A DNA stretch of 64,000 nucleotides from Rostratula benghalensis (Eukaryota > Chordata > Aves > Charadriiformes > Rostratulidae). Each line of letters starts with the position of its first letter. The stretch's first letter is position 1. Shown here piece after piece: positions 62,957-64,000 of this stretch. The stretch covers positions 62,001 through 126,000 of the forward strand of contig VXAI01000373.1 in NCBI GenBank assembly GCA_013399305.1, written 5' to 3'. The translations under genes and the position numbers were made by a program. The notes beneath the pieces are model-generated. The model had not been told where the DNA came from. It searched no databases and saw only the letters and a list, made by a program, of their open reading frames with translations.

Positions 62957-63403
62957 GCCTTATATCAGAATAAGAAAGCAGCATCTAAATTGACCTGCAA
63001 ATACATGCAGATTACTAAGGGCTTGATTGAAGTTCATCCAGTCCATGCAGTGTTGTTTTCCTCTATGTGAAAGTTCAAGCCTCGAGAGAAGACAGTCATA
63101 TGACATACCATGATGTGCAACTGAGATGTGTCTGGGATGCATGGTGAACCCAGAAGCTTGAAGACACAGTCATATCCACATGCTGTGGATAGGCTGGTTT
63201 CTTGGCCAACTTTACTTCTATCTCTGCACATTGGTTTGAGAAATATCTAGCTCAGATCATATTTATCTCATCTTGGATTCAACATTATCTCTGATACACA
63301 CAAGGCAGCTAATTTTGCATACTAAATCATTTCAGAAGTATTGTCCTGCAATTAGATAATGTTAAGAATTGATAGAAATGACAGAAAAGAAAGTTGGTGC
63401 TGA
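62957..63403. other. Unassigned stretch between two LTRs
   Basis: Nothing recognisable: no retroviral coding remnant, primer-binding site or CR1 sequence. The two flanking LTRs are of different families and opposite orientation, so this is not a provirus interior. Confidence 0.5.
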
Positions 63404-63408
63404 GACAC
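63404..63408. repeat. Target-site duplication, left copy (GACAC)
   Basis: Perfect match to 63948-63952 on the other side of the solo LTR; five bases is the usual size for this ERV group. Confidence 0.85.
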
Positions 63409-63628
63409 TGTCTTGGTTTCAATTGGGATAGAGTTAATTTTCTTTCTAATGGCTGCTGTGTTTTATATTTGGTATGAAAGGAATGTTGATAATGCATATT
63501 TTTTTTGTTGTTGCCAGGTGATGTTAATATTAGTCAAGGAATTTCTTTCAGCTTTTTTTCAGACAGGAGGGATCATAGACAGAACAAGCTGTTCAGTGGA
63601 ATATTTCATACCATGGACTTCATGCTCA

Positions 63629-63637
63629 GTATATAAA
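63629..63637 (+). promoter_or_regulatory. LTR TATA box
   Basis: GTATATAAA lies within the LTR about 220 bp from its left end, at the place where U3 of this LTR type carries its TATA element. Present-day activity is unknown. Confidence 0.6.
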
Positions 63638-63802
63638 TGAATTTTGGCCAGGGGGTAGGATTCACCACTGCTACTCAGGTGGATTTGGGTAACCAATCTC
63701 CCTGTGGTGAGAATGACTTGTGTTGTATTACTTCATTTTATATATTATTTTATCATCATCATTATTATTACTATTGTTATTTTCATTTTCCTTTATTATT
63801 CT

Positions 63803-63808
63803 ATTAAA
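63803..63808 (+). terminator. LTR polyadenylation signal (ATTAAA)
   Basis: ATTAAA in the context TTCTATTAAACTGTCTTT, at the conserved R-region position of this LTR type. It could end transcripts entering from the left. Confidence 0.6.
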
Positions 63809-63940
63809 CTGTCTTTATCTCAACCAATTAATTTTCTTCTTCTTTCCTCAACTTTTCTCTTTCTTCTCCCTACCCTTCTGGTGGGTGGCAGAGAAGTGAA
63901 GAAGGGGCTGCGTGGTCCTAAGTACTGGCTGGGGTTAAAC

Positions 63941-63992
63941 CATGACAGACACCTGGACAGTCAGCTCATGACAGACACTTAGACAGCCAGCT
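63941..63992. repeat. Tandem duplication, two 26-bp units spanning the LTR end
   Basis: Units 63941-63966 and 63967-63992 both read CATGACAGACAC then six variable bases, ACAG and CAGCT, with three differences. The first unit contains the last seven bases of the LTR plus the target duplication, so the doubling happened after integration. Confidence 0.85.
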
Positions 63993-64000
63993 CAAACAAG

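Larger units (their letters stand above)
63409..63947 (+). mobile_element. Solo LTR of an avian ERVL-like endogenous retrovirus
   Basis: A 539-bp LTR starting TGTCTTGGTTTCAATTGGGA and ending GGGGTTAAACCATGACA, with the TG...CA ends of an integrated LTR. Its internal blocks match a common bird ERVL-type LTR: ATAGAGTTAATTTTC near the start, a TATA box in CAGTATATAAATGA (63628-63640), a run of TTATTATTA-like words, ATTAAA (63803-63808) as polyadenylation signal, CTGTCTTTATCTCAACC, and the G+C-richer U5 end. It is flanked by GACAC at 63404-63408 and 63948-63952. The five-base duplications on both sides and absence of internal genes show a solo LTR left by recombination between the two LTRs of a former provirus. 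Confidence 0.92.

Noticed and set aside
62957..63403. Interior of a provirus between two LTRs
   Set aside because: The two LTRs are of different type and opposite orientation, and no retroviral gene or primer-binding site lies between them.

Overview
The window is nuclear DNA from a bird. Two kinds of repeat show this. First, there are several chicken-repeat-1 (CR1) LINE tails ending in the diagnostic ATTCTGTG/ATTCTATG octamers. Second, a solo endogenous-retrovirus LTR of the common avian ERVL-like type lies at the right edge. Much older CR1 copies, of the kind shared with turtles and crocodilians, fit an archosaur background. The DNA is AT-rich, CpG-poor and full of homopolymer tracts, as in an intergenic region or a long intron. 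A 35-base N gap marks an assembly join.

I recognise no protein-coding exon, rRNA, tRNA or CRISPR array. Every open frame I examined is short (152 codons at most) and lacks a recognisable domain, or is a remnant of CR1 reverse transcriptase. The window is therefore either a gene desert or the inside of a very large intron; the sequence alone does not decide.

Layout: 0.3-1.2 kb holds an ancient forward CR1 reverse-transcriptase remnant. 1.2-22.3 kb is unassigned apart from simple repeats, a CTCF-like motif (11.28 kb) and a possible enhancer (13.2 kb). 22.3-23.0 kb is a well-preserved CR1 end. 25.1-25.2 kb holds a striking imperfect hairpin. 26.1 kb, 32.7-33.0 kb and 37.6-37.8 kb hold further CR1 tails. 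31.2-31.3 kb is a second enhancer-like block dense in POU, FOX and NKX-like words. 41.1, 47.8 and 59.5 kb hold fossil repeats of MIR/L2-like or palindromic type. 44.6-45.4 kb is a second ancient CR1 reverse-transcriptase remnant. 59.05-59.45 kb is a third enhancer-like block with a TAAT-N3-ATTA homeodomain dimer site. 61.2-63.99 kb is a repeat cluster: an inverted ancient CR1, two CR1 pieces meeting tail to tail with a long inverted repeat, a truncated LTR, and a solo LTR with perfect 5-bp target duplications.

There are no operons or pathways to describe. The items most worth following are the hairpin at 25135-25241, the CR1 inverted repeat at 62250-62460, the three enhancer-like blocks and a four-CpG palindrome at 33225-33237. 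Repeat calls come from recognition of consensus sequences, not from a database search.
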